Source: Chloroflexota bacterium (GTDB lineage Bacteria; Chloroflexota; Dehalococcoidia; Lucifugimonadales; JACPQL01). Taken from it: DNA of 32,273 nt. Location of the stretch: the NCBI GenBank assembly GCA_016190445.1, contig JACPQL010000035.1, positions 1 through 32,273 on the forward strand. The letters run 5' to 3'. Below are positions 15,685-24,147 of the stretch, one piece after another (the first letter of the stretch is position 1; every line of letters starts with the position of its first letter). The notes under the pieces were generated by a model. That model was not told the origin of the DNA. It made no database searches and saw only the letters and a program-made list of their open reading frames with translations. Both the position numbers and the translations under genes were made by a program.

Positions 15685-16782
15685 TCAGGCGTGGTTTTTC
15701 CTCCCGCCAGGTAGCCGCGCCGCTCTGGCAGGGCGGTAGGCCCCATCCACCACCACCTCTACGGCGACACCGGGCCTGGCGTGACTCCGGTGCAGGTAAG
15801 CCAGGGCCAGGGTCTTGTGCCTGCGTGGCGGGCAGGCGGCGCTGGTGACGGAACCCACGCGCTGACCGTCTGCCTGCACCACGGCGCCCGGAGGAACAGC
15901 GCCTCTGCCGTCCACCTTCAGCAGCACCAGGTGCTTCTGGACCTTGTCGTAGGTGCTGAGCCGGGCCACCACCTCCTGGCCTACGTAGCACCCTTTGGCA
16001 AAGCTCACCGCGTCCCACTGCTCGGCTTCCAGCGGGTTGAACTCCTGCGTTAGCTCCCTCCCTTGGAGTGGGACTCCGCGCTCTACTCGCACCATCTCCA
16101 GGGCGGCGTGCCCCACGGGGGGTATGCCGCTATCTCTCAGGTGCTCCCACAATCTGGGAGCGTGCTCGGTAGACGCGATAAGGTCGTAGCCGGGCAAGCC
16201 GACGGGATCGGTGTGCACCGCGGTGACGGGCATCCCCGCCACCGAGAGGGCTCGCCAGTGGTAGAGAGGCAGGCCCTCCAGGTTGCCACCCATCAGGGTG
16301 TCGAGGCGCAGCGCCGAGTTGGGCCCGGACACGCTGAGCACGGCCGTGCCCTCGGTGGCGTCCTCGACGCGCGCATCCTCCAGAAAGGTGTACGTGTCTA
16401 TCCACCGCGCCACTTCGGTCCGGGTGCGGGGGCTGGTGAGAAGGAGGACGCTGTCATTCATGTGCAGTACCACCAGCCGGTCTATGATGCGGCCCTTGTT
16501 GGTGGTGAGGATGGTGGCGCCGCCGGAGCCTGGCACCAGCCCCATTAGGTCGTTGGTGGAGAGCCGGTTCAGCAGGTCCAGGGCATCCTTCCCCATGACA
16601 CGCAGGCGGCCTACGTAGGACCGGTCCGATAGGCCGGCATCGGTGGTGAGACGCTGGTACTCGATGGAGACGGGCCCGTACCGGCGGGGTGCCAGCCGTC
16701 CCTGGTGCGGGGCGAAGAGGGCGCCCGCCGCCTTGTGGGCTTGCCAGAGAGGGCTGTTGGACATGGGGACTGCCTTATCCAT
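15685..16782 (-). CDS. ygfZ: YgfZ/GcvT-family folate-binding protein
   Basis: A 365-residue tetrahydrofolate-binding protein that helps assemble or repair Fe-S clusters in certain enzymes. The diagnostic YgfZ motif KGCYVGQE is at about residues 263-270, with the essential Cys near 265. The GcvT-like fold is seen in LSDRSYVGRLRVMGKDALDLLNRLSTND near 51-78 and in the VERGVP..GREL..EFNPLEAE stretch. A glycine-cleavage T protein is excluded by the KGCYxGQE motif and the absence of gcvH/gcvP. The start could be 16782 or the ATG at 16764; neither has a strong ribosome-binding site. It is downstream of an A-type Fe-S carrier on the same strand (78-bp gap), a functional pair. Confidence 0.9.
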   Translation of the reverse strand: MDKAVPMSNSPLWQAHKAAGALFAPHQGRLAPRRYGPVSIEYQRLTTDAGLSDRSYVGRLRVMGKDALDLLNRLSTNDLMGLVPGSGGATILTTNKGRIIDRLVVLHMNDSVLLLTSPRTRTEVARWIDTYTFLEDARVEDATEGTAVLSVSGPNSALRLDTLMGGNLEGLPLYHWRALSVAGMPVTAVHTDPVGLPGYDLIASTEHAPRLWEHLRDSGIPPVGHAALEMVRVERGVPLQGRELTQEFNPLEAEQWDAVSFAKGCYVGQEVVARLSTYDKVQKHLVLLKVDGRGAVPPGAVVQADGQRVGSVTSAACPPRRHKTLALAYLHRSHARPGVAVEVVVDGAYRPARAARLPGGRKNHA

Positions 16783-16860
16783 GGGACAACACGTACCGCC
16801 CTGTCTGAGGCAGCAAACGCAGCAGTGTGGCCTTGGAATGCCGACGCTGGCCCTGGCTTA

Positions 16861-17217
16861 CTATACCGAGAAGGAGGTACCGCACCCGCAAGTGGTCTTG
16901 GCGTTGGGGTTGTGGAAGACGAACCCCTTGCCGTTCAACCCGTCGGAGTAGTCGAGGGTCGTTCCGGCCAGAAAGACATAGCTCTTCTTGTCCACGAACA
17001 GGCGGAGGCCGTGCTCCTCGATCACCTTGTCGTTCTCTCCAGGTGCCTTCACAATGGAGAGATCGTAAGTGAGACCAGAGCACCCGCCTCCCTTCACCGC
17101 CACGCGAATGCCGAAGCCCTCTTCGAGCCCTTCCAGCCTGGCGAAGTGCTTCACATGCTCCGCCGCCTTGGGCGATACGTGTATGGTAAGGGGTTGAGGC
17201 TTCTCCTTTACCGCCAT
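16861..17217 (-). CDS. A-type iron-sulfur carrier (IscA/ErpA/HesB family)
   Basis: A 118-residue protein with the three conserved cysteines of A-type carriers: C46 in GGGCSG, and C110 and C112 in the C-terminal CGCG motif. The segment DYSDGLNGKGFVFHNPNAKTTCGCG is characteristic. It takes [2Fe-2S] or [4Fe-4S] clusters from a scaffold and delivers them to apoproteins. A GGGGGAAG ribosome-binding site precedes the ATG, and a TATAAT box lies about 60 bp upstream. With ygfZ downstream and a many-cluster respiratory complex as neighbour, a role in supplying Fe-S enzymes is likely. IscA, ErpA and SufA cannot be told apart by sequence alone. Confidence 0.93.
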   Translation of the reverse strand: MAVKEKPQPLTIHVSPKAAEHVKHFARLEGLEEGFGIRVAVKGGGCSGLTYDLSIVKAPGENDKVIEEHGLRLFVDKKSYVFLAGTTLDYSDGLNGKGFVFHNPNAKTTCGCGTSFSV

Positions 17218-17275
17218 CTAGCTTCCCCCTGGGTCTGCAAGCTATTCCAGCGCGTCTCTGAGTGCCAGGATTCCT

Positions 17276-17281
17276 ATTATA
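17276..17281 (-). promoter_or_regulatory. -10 box of the iron-sulfur carrier promoter
   Basis: The minus strand has a perfect TATAAT, giving a start near 17269 and a leader of about 50 nt before the carrier gene. A TTGACC lies upstream but 22 bp away, too far for a standard -35. The box lies just past the breakpoint of the IS481 remnant. Confidence 0.5.
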
Positions 17282-17313
17282 TGGTATCGCGCTGACCTAA
17301 TTGGGTCAAGCTT

Positions 17314-17430
17314 GGTCTTCCGGCTCACGCCGAAGGCTGCCGCCAGCTCGGCGACGCTGTACCGGCCCGTCTTGTGCAAGTGCGCCAACTCAATCCGCTC
17401 ACGCATGGGACAGGTCTCCTTCCAAGGCAA
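17314..17430 (-). pseudogene. IS481-family transposase, N-terminal remnant
   Basis: A TTG start with a perfect ribosome-binding site (AAGGAGGTGA, 17440-17449 on the minus strand) opens an IS481-type N-terminus: MPWKETCPMRER, then the helix-turn-helix TGRYSVAELAAAFGVSRKT. Homology stops abruptly after SRKT (about residue 39), where IS481 proteins continue GYKW. The frame then runs 23 unrelated codons to a stop at 17242. Upstream sequence (about 17455-17500) with a GACATGGGTAACAGGTAG stretch on the minus strand looks like the IS481 left leader. The catalytic DDE domain is absent, so the element is dead. Confidence 0.75.
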
Positions 17431-17519
17431 GGCGTCACCTCCTTGCCCAAGACTCTACCTGTTACCCATGTCCCCGGTCCATTTGTCACCAGTGTACCCG
17501 GTTAGAACCCCCATCCTAG

Positions 17520-17543
17520 CCTTCCCCCGTAGACGGGGGAAGG
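17520..17543. repeat. REP-like perfect palindrome
   Basis: CCTTCCCCCGT and ACGGGGGAAGG form an 11-bp perfect inverted repeat around AG. It sits within a C/G-run-rich stretch (17508-17580) like the dispersed repeats found between genes in many Chloroflexota genomes. It lies 65 bp past the stop of the DUF255 gene and could slow transcription there, but no T-tract follows. Confidence 0.6.
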
Positions 17544-17607
17544 GACGTGCAACGGGGGAGAGTCGGAGAGGGGGCGAGAACTGAAAGACCCTGTTCCGGC
17601 CCCGCGC

Positions 17608-19668
<2,061 letters not shown>

Positions 19669-19800
19669 AGGTCTCCTTTTCTTTTCCCTGGGACTTGCCG
19701 CTGAGGGGACGTGGAGATTTTGGTGATTGGTTGCAGTATAAACATCTTAAACCCTCGCCGCTGGCATGTCACCCCGTCCCTGTGGCTCTTCGGGCGAAGG

Positions 19801-19809
19801 TGGTACAAT
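19801..19809 (+). promoter_or_regulatory. Extended -10 promoter of the methionine/folate gene
   Basis: TGGTACAAT is a TGn extension with -10 hexamer TACAAT. The expected start near 19816 lies about 20 nt before the ATG, with AGGAG between. No good -35 box is present. Confidence 0.45.
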
Positions 19810-19836
19810 CTTCCGTAACCCATTGCAGGAGCGACG

Positions 19837-21699
19837 ATGGCAAACGGCTTTCTGGAGCGCCTGGTCCAGGGGCCTGTCCTGTGCGACGGGGCCATGGGCA
19901 CTCTCCTCTACGCCAGGGGTGGGGTCCCCTTTGAGCGATCCTTCGACGAGCTGAACCTCTCCCGGCCGGACCTGGTGCGGGGTATACACCTGGACTACAT
20001 ACACGCGGGTGCAGAGGTTATTGAGACCAACACCTTCGGGGCCAACCGGGTGCGGCTGGCCGCACATGGCCTGGCGGAGCGGGTGGCCGAGATCAACGCG
20101 GCAGGGGTCTCCCTGGCCCGGGAGGCACGCAGGCTGACGGGGCAGATGGTGTGGGTGGCTGGGTCTGTCGGTCCTCTGGGCCGCCCCGTCACCCCTCTCG
20201 TTCCCTCATACCTGGCTGAGGCCAGGGACGCCTTCCGGGAGCAGATAGCGGCGCTGGTGGAGGCAGGGGTGGACCTGCTGGTCATGGAGACCTTCTCCGA
20301 TCTTCAGGAGGCGCGGGAGGCGGTGCTGGCGGCCCAGGAGGTTGATGGGGGAGTACCCCTGTTGGTGCAGATGACATTCACTGAGGAGGGCCGGACTCCC
20401 AAGGGGGAGACGCCGGAGGAGGTTGTGGCAGCCCTGGAGGAGCTGAGGGTCGAGGTTGTAGGGGCCAACTGCGGCGTGGGCCCGGAGCCTATCCTCCAGG
20501 TGATGGAGAGGATGGTCCGCGTTAGCCATACCCCCCTGGCCGCGCAGCCCAATGCAGGGTTCCCCGCTTACATGGAGGGGCGCCTGGTCTACATTTCGTC
20601 GCCGGAGTATATGGCGGGCCAGGCCCGCCGTATGGTTGAGGCGGGGGTCTCCCTGGTGGGCGGGTGCTGCGGCACCACTCCCGAGCACATGGCCGCCGTC
20701 CGAGACGCCATTCGCGGGCTGACACCGTCGCGGGCGCATCGGCGTGCGCCAGTGGTGGCGGTGCCCAGAGAGCCAGCCCCAGCGCCCGCGACGCCCGTCT
20801 CGGAGCCCACCGGTCTGGCCCGCAAGCTCCAGAGCGGCGGCCTGGCGGTGACGGTGGAGGTGGACCCTCCCAAGGGCTTCGATGTCACCAGCGCCCTCCA
20901 GGGCCTGCGCCAGCTTGCGGGGGTGGTGGACGCCGTGAACGTGGCCGACAGCCCGCGGGCCCAGGGCCGCATGAGCGCCCTGGCCATGTGCAGCCTCATA
21001 CAGTCGCGCCTGGGTCTGGAGACCGTCCTGCACCTGGCCATCCGGCACCGCAACCTGGTCGCTCTCCACTCGGAGCTTCTGGGTGCTCACGCCCTGGGTG
21101 TGCGCAACGTCCTGGTGGTGATGGGAGACGTTCCCCAGACTGGCGACTACCCCAGCGCCACAGTGGTGTCCGACATCACCACCTCTGGCCTGGTGAGGCT
21201 CATCAACTCCTTCAACCGTGGGGTTGACCTCTCCGATAGGGCCATGGAGCAGGCCACATCCTTTTTCGTGGGGTGTGCTCTCAACCTGGCTGCCCCTGAC
21301 ATGGACCAGGAGCTGCGGGTGCTGGAGCGCAAGCTGAAGGCGGGAGCCAACTTTCTGCTCACCCAACCTGTATACAGCCCGGAGGCCGTGGAGAGGGTCT
21401 GGCAACGCCTGGGGGGATTCCCGTTGCCGGTTGTCCTGGGCGTGCTACCCCTGCGCAACCTTCGTCATGCCGAGTACCTGCACCACGAGGTCCCAGGCAT
21501 GTACATACCGGAGGAGGTGAGGGAGCGGGTACGCCAGGCGGGGCCCCGCGCACCGGAGGTGGGCGTCCAGATATGCCAGGAGCTTCTCAAAGCGGTTCGG
21601 GACAAGGTGGCTGGGGCCTACTTCATGGTGCCCTTTGGCCACTACGAGGTAGTCACCGAGGTGCTCGCGGGGCTGGGCTTGACCGGCCGCTCCCGGTAG
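19837..21699 (+). CDS. Bifunctional homocysteine S-methyltransferase / methylenetetrahydrofolate reductase
   Basis: A 620-residue fusion. Residues about 1-290 are a Pfam S-methyl_trans domain: LCDGAMGTLLYARG near 15-28, ETNTFGANR near 64-72, GANCGVG near 209-215, and the zinc-binding GGCCGTTPEHM near 270-280, which activate homocysteine. After an Ala/Pro-rich linker, residues about 325-620 are a MetF-type TIM barrel with VEVDPPKGFD at the N-terminus, a VVMGDVPQTGDYPSA flavin-site segment, and a LTQPVYSPEAVERVW stretch near the end. This architecture (YitJ-like) couples 5-methyl-THF formation to methionine synthesis and is frequent in Chloroflexota and Firmicutes. fumC follows after 12 bp. Confidence 0.93.
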   Translation: MANGFLERLVQGPVLCDGAMGTLLYARGGVPFERSFDELNLSRPDLVRGIHLDYIHAGAEVIETNTFGANRVRLAAHGLAERVAEINAAGVSLAREARRLTGQMVWVAGSVGPLGRPVTPLVPSYLAEARDAFREQIAALVEAGVDLLVMETFSDLQEAREAVLAAQEVDGGVPLLVQMTFTEEGRTPKGETPEEVVAALEELRVEVVGANCGVGPEPILQVMERMVRVSHTPLAAQPNAGFPAYMEGRLVYISSPEYMAGQARRMVEAGVSLVGGCCGTTPEHMAAVRDAIRGLTPSRAHRRAPVVAVPREPAPAPATPVSEPTGLARKLQSGGLAVTVEVDPPKGFDVTSALQGLRQLAGVVDAVNVADSPRAQGRMSALAMCSLIQSRLGLETVLHLAIRHRNLVALHSELLGAHALGVRNVLVVMGDVPQTGDYPSATVVSDITTSGLVRLINSFNRGVDLSDRAMEQATSFFVGCALNLAAPDMDQELRVLERKLKAGANFLLTQPVYSPEAVERVWQRLGGFPLPVVLGVLPLRNLRHAEYLHHEVPGMYIPEEVRERVRQAGPRAPEVGVQICQELLKAVRDKVAGAYFMVPFGHYEVVTEVLAGLGLTGRSR

Positions 21700-21711
21700 C
21701 AGGGGGGCCAG

Positions 21712-23115
21712 ATGGGCGAAGAAGTCCGTATAGAGCGGGACTCCATGGGGCCGGTGGAGGTGCCGGCCAACGCTTACTATGGCGCCTCCACTCAGCGGGC
21801 CGTGCTCAACTTCCCCATCAGCGGCCTGCGCTTCCCGCCGCGCTTCATCCACGCCCTGGGGCTCATCAAGCTGGCGGCTGCCCAGGTCAACGTGGAGCTG
21901 GGGCTGCTGGACCCGCGCATCGGGGATGCCATCGTGCGGGCGGCGCAGGAGGTGGTGGACGGAAGGCTGGACGACCAGTTTGTGGTGGACATCTTCCAGA
22001 CCGGCTCCGGCACCTCCACCAACATGAACGCCAACGAGGTCATCGCCAACAGGGCCACCGAGCTACTGGGTGGCAAGCTGGGCTCCCATCTGGTGCACCC
22101 CAACGACCACGTGAACCCTGGCCAGTCCTCCAACGACGTGATACCCACCGCCATCCACCTCTCGGCGCTCCTGGCCATGCGGGACGAGTTGCTGCCCCCT
22201 CTGGCCACGCTGCGGAGGGCGCTTCGGGCCAAGGCGCGGGAGTTCTGGGACGTGATAAAGACGGGTCGCACCCACCTCCAGGACGCCACGCCAATCCGGC
22301 TGGGCCAGGAGTTCCTGGGCTATGCGGGGCAAATCGAACATGGCATACGCAGGCTGCGCCAGGCCCAGGAGGAGCTTTCATGGGTGGCCCTGGGCGGCAC
22401 CGCCGTGGGCACGGGGATGAACGCCCACCCGGAGTTCGCGTCCCGCGTCTGTGCCCGCCTTTCGGAGCTGGCTGGCGTCACCGTCCGGGAGACGGAGGAC
22501 CACTTCCTGGCCCAGAGCACGCTGGATGCGGTGGTGCACGCCAGCGGGGCGCTGCGGACGGTGGCGGTGGGCCTGGGTAAGATAGCCAACGACGTCCGCT
22601 GGCTGGCCTCGGGCCCCCGGGCGGGCCTGGGGGAGCTGGCCCTGCCGGAGGTGCAGCCGGGCAGCTCCATCATGCCGGGGAAGGTGAACCCGGTCATCCC
22701 GGAGTCGGTGGTCCAGGTGGTGGCGCAGGTCCTGGGCAACGACGCCACCGTGGCGCTGGCAGGGCAGGGGGGCTACTTTGAGCTGAACACCATGGTGCCC
22801 GTGGCCGCCTACAACCTCCTCCAGTCCGTCAGCCTGCTGGGGGCGGCGGCTGCCAACTTCACGGAGCAGTGTATCCGAGGGCTTCAGGCCACCGAACGCG
22901 GCCCGCTCCTTCTGGAGCAGGGGCTCGCGTTGGCCACGGCGCTGGCGCCGGTCATTGGCTACGACGCCGCGGCCAGGATAGCCCAGGAGGCGGCGCGCAG
23001 CGGGCGCACCATCCGGGAGGTGGCCAGGGAGCGGACGTCCCTCTCCGAAGGGGAGCTGTCCCGGATCCTGGACCCCGCCTCCATGGTTGGCGGCGGCGGG
23101 CCTCCAGAGGCGTAG
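21712..23115 (+). CDS. fumC: Fumarate hydratase class II
   Basis: Iron-independent fumarase converting fumarate and L-malate in the TCA cycle. The 467-residue protein has all class II motifs: GSGTSTNMNANEVIANRA near 100-117, HPNDHVNPGQSSNDVIPTA near 127-145, TGRTHLQDATPIRLGQEF near 184-201, and the superfamily signature GSSIMPGKVNP near 319-329 in the catalytic loop. AGGGGGG precedes the ATG. It is cotranscribed with the upstream bifunctional enzyme. The last roughly 42 codons are duplicated, in diverged form, 990 bp downstream. The C-terminal domain (SGRTIREVARERTSLS..) is intact here. Confidence 0.95.
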   Translation: MGEEVRIERDSMGPVEVPANAYYGASTQRAVLNFPISGLRFPPRFIHALGLIKLAAAQVNVELGLLDPRIGDAIVRAAQEVVDGRLDDQFVVDIFQTGSGTSTNMNANEVIANRATELLGGKLGSHLVHPNDHVNPGQSSNDVIPTAIHLSALLAMRDELLPPLATLRRALRAKAREFWDVIKTGRTHLQDATPIRLGQEFLGYAGQIEHGIRRLRQAQEELSWVALGGTAVGTGMNAHPEFASRVCARLSELAGVTVRETEDHFLAQSTLDAVVHASGALRTVAVGLGKIANDVRWLASGPRAGLGELALPEVQPGSSIMPGKVNPVIPESVVQVVAQVLGNDATVALAGQGGYFELNTMVPVAAYNLLQSVSLLGAAAANFTEQCIRGLQATERGPLLLEQGLALATALAPVIGYDAAARIAQEAARSGRTIREVARERTSLSEGELSRILDPASMVGGGGPPEA

Positions 23116-23140
23116 GCTATCAGTCTGCGGCGCAGGCGCG
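22989..23140 (+). repeat. Direct repeat copy 1 (3' end of fumC)
   Basis: About 152 bp covering the last 42 codons of fumC plus about 25 bp after its stop. It recurs at 23979-24130, offset by exactly 990 bp with no gaps and about 20 mismatches counted by eye (roughly 87% identity). The vapBC-like pair lies between the two copies. Confidence 0.9.
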
Positions 23141-23183
23141 GCTCTGGCCCGGCACTGTAAATGGGTTTTTCTGGCGTTGGGAA

Positions 23184-23212
23184 TTGATGAATGCAGTGAA
23201 CACTGCTATACT
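23184..23212 (+). promoter_or_regulatory. vapBC promoter with operator in the spacer
   Basis: TTGATG (23184-23189), a 17-bp spacer, and TATACT (23207-23212) preceded by TGC make a strong sigma-70-type promoter. The spacer contains a perfect dyad, GCAGTG-AA-CACTGC (23193-23206). That is the place where a ribbon-helix-helix antitoxin would bind to repress its own operon. Confidence 0.7.
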
Positions 23213-23249
23213 GCTTGCTGACCATGACACGCCTTATGTGAGGAGTCGT

Positions 23250-23540
23250 ATGGGCTCAAGGATGACGCGGTTTACCCTCGACCTGGACCCTCTTTTCCAG
23301 CGACGGCTGAAGGTCATGGCGGCTCTCAAAGGAGCGACCATGCGCCAGTACTGCTTGGCCGCAATTGAGAAGGAGTTGGCTAAGGATGAAGCAGAGGGCT
23401 CTAAAGCCTTCCCTTTTGGGGAAGAGGCACTTAGCCGCCTTGCCTCTCTTCAGGAAGAGGTATTCGGAGGACGGAAGGTATCCGGGGACTCCGCGAAATT
23501 GATCCGCGAGGCCCGAAAGACGAGGACTAGCGCGCAGTGA
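23250..23540 (+). CDS. Ribbon-helix-helix antitoxin (VapB/FitA-like)
   Basis: A 96-residue protein. Near the N-terminus, TRFTLDLD can form the DNA-binding beta strand, followed by two helices (PLFQRRLKVMAALKG and MRQYCLAAIEKELAKDE), the ribbon-helix-helix pattern. The C-terminal half is the likely toxin-binding tail. The frame stays open upstream into fumC, but the ATG at 23250 is preferred: TGAGGAG lies 5 nt upstream and a promoter about 38 bp upstream. An in-frame ATG at 23262 is less likely. Its TGA overlaps the toxin GTG by 4 nt (GTGA), the classic coupling of toxin-antitoxin pairs. The family name is by analogy. Confidence 0.8.
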   Translation: MGSRMTRFTLDLDPLFQRRLKVMAALKGATMRQYCLAAIEKELAKDEAEGSKAFPFGEEALSRLASLQEEVFGGRKVSGDSAKLIREARKTRTSAQ

Positions 23541-23974
23541 ACGGGCAGGTGGTTGTGGACGCCGGCCTGGCTGCCAAGTGGCTGGTGAACGAGGTCCATA
23601 CGGAGAAGGCCCTTGCTCTGGCCCGCACATGGGCCCGCTCCGGTGTGCAACCTGTGGCCCCATACCTTATGCCGGTAGAGGTATCGAATGTCCTTTACCG
23701 CAGACTGGTCCAGGGACAGATCTCCTTGGAGGTGGCCACCAGGCTACTGGGCGCCCTGCTTGAGTCTGGGATCGAGCTAAGGGAACCTGCGGGTCTCCAC
23801 AGAATGGCCATAGAGCTGGCGGTGCAGCTTCGCCTGGATGCTGCATATGACTCGCACTACCTTGCACTTGCTGAGATACTTAATTGCGAGTTATGGACTG
23901 CTGACCAGCGGTTCTTTAGAGTGGCCAGCCCGCTGCACAGGCGAGTCAGGTGGCTGGGTAGCGTTGAGGGATGA
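23537..23974 (+). CDS. PIN-domain toxin (VapC-like ribonuclease)
   Basis: A 145-residue PIN-domain protein. The acidic metal-binding set is visible: D8 in VVVDAGLAAKW, E48 in YLMPVEVSNVLYR, D105 in AAYDSHYLALAE, and D123 in LWTADQRFFR. VapC toxins are Mg-dependent RNases that cut tRNAs or rRNA until blocked by the antitoxin. It starts at a GTG overlapping the antitoxin stop, and the active site looks intact. It ends 5 bp before the second copy of the fumC end. Confidence 0.9.
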   Translation: MNGQVVVDAGLAAKWLVNEVHTEKALALARTWARSGVQPVAPYLMPVEVSNVLYRRLVQGQISLEVATRLLGALLESGIELREPAGLHRMAIELAVQLRLDAAYDSHYLALAEILNCELWTADQRFFRVASPLHRRVRWLGSVEG

Positions 23975-23978
23975 TAGC

Positions 23979-24130
23979 GGCGGCGCGCAGCGGGCGCACC
24001 ATCCGGGAGGTGGCCAGGGAGCAGACGTCGCTCTCTGAGGAGGAGCTGGCGCGCGTCCTGGACCCCGCCTCCATGGTGGGCGGCGATAGGCCGCCGGAGG
24101 CGTAGGCCATCGGTCTGCGGCACACGCGCA
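23979..24130 (+). pseudogene. Diverged second copy of the fumC 3' end
   Basis: About 152 bp matching fumC codons from roughly 426 to the stop plus about 25 bp of downstream DNA. The fumC frame stays open through all codons and ends in TAG at the same place. Changes are single-base and mostly conservative, for example ERTSLSEGEL to EQTSLSEEEL and ILDPAS to VLDPAS. This looks like the end of an allele from a related lineage, not random decay. It lacks any start and follows the toxin stop directly, so it is not an independent gene. Confidence 0.85.
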
Positions 24131-24147
24131 ACCCTTGGTGGGCCACG

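Noticed and set aside
15685-16782. Glycine cleavage T protein
   Set aside because: The KGCYVGQE signature marks YgfZ, and no other glycine-cleavage genes are nearby.
17520-17543. Terminator of the DUF255 gene
   Set aside because: The palindrome is strong but no T-tract follows on either strand, so it is listed as a REP-like repeat instead.
20206-21405. 399-residue minus-strand frame opposite the methyltransferase/reductase gene
   Set aside because: Shadow of the plus-strand enzyme, whose motifs are complete on both sides. The composition (many His, Gln, Arg) is typical of antisense frames.
22869-23249. N-terminal extension of the antitoxin frame overlapping fumC (223 residues in total)
   Set aside because: It lies out of frame inside fumC and across the vapBC promoter. 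The ATG at 23250 has a good ribosome-binding site and gives a normal antitoxin length.
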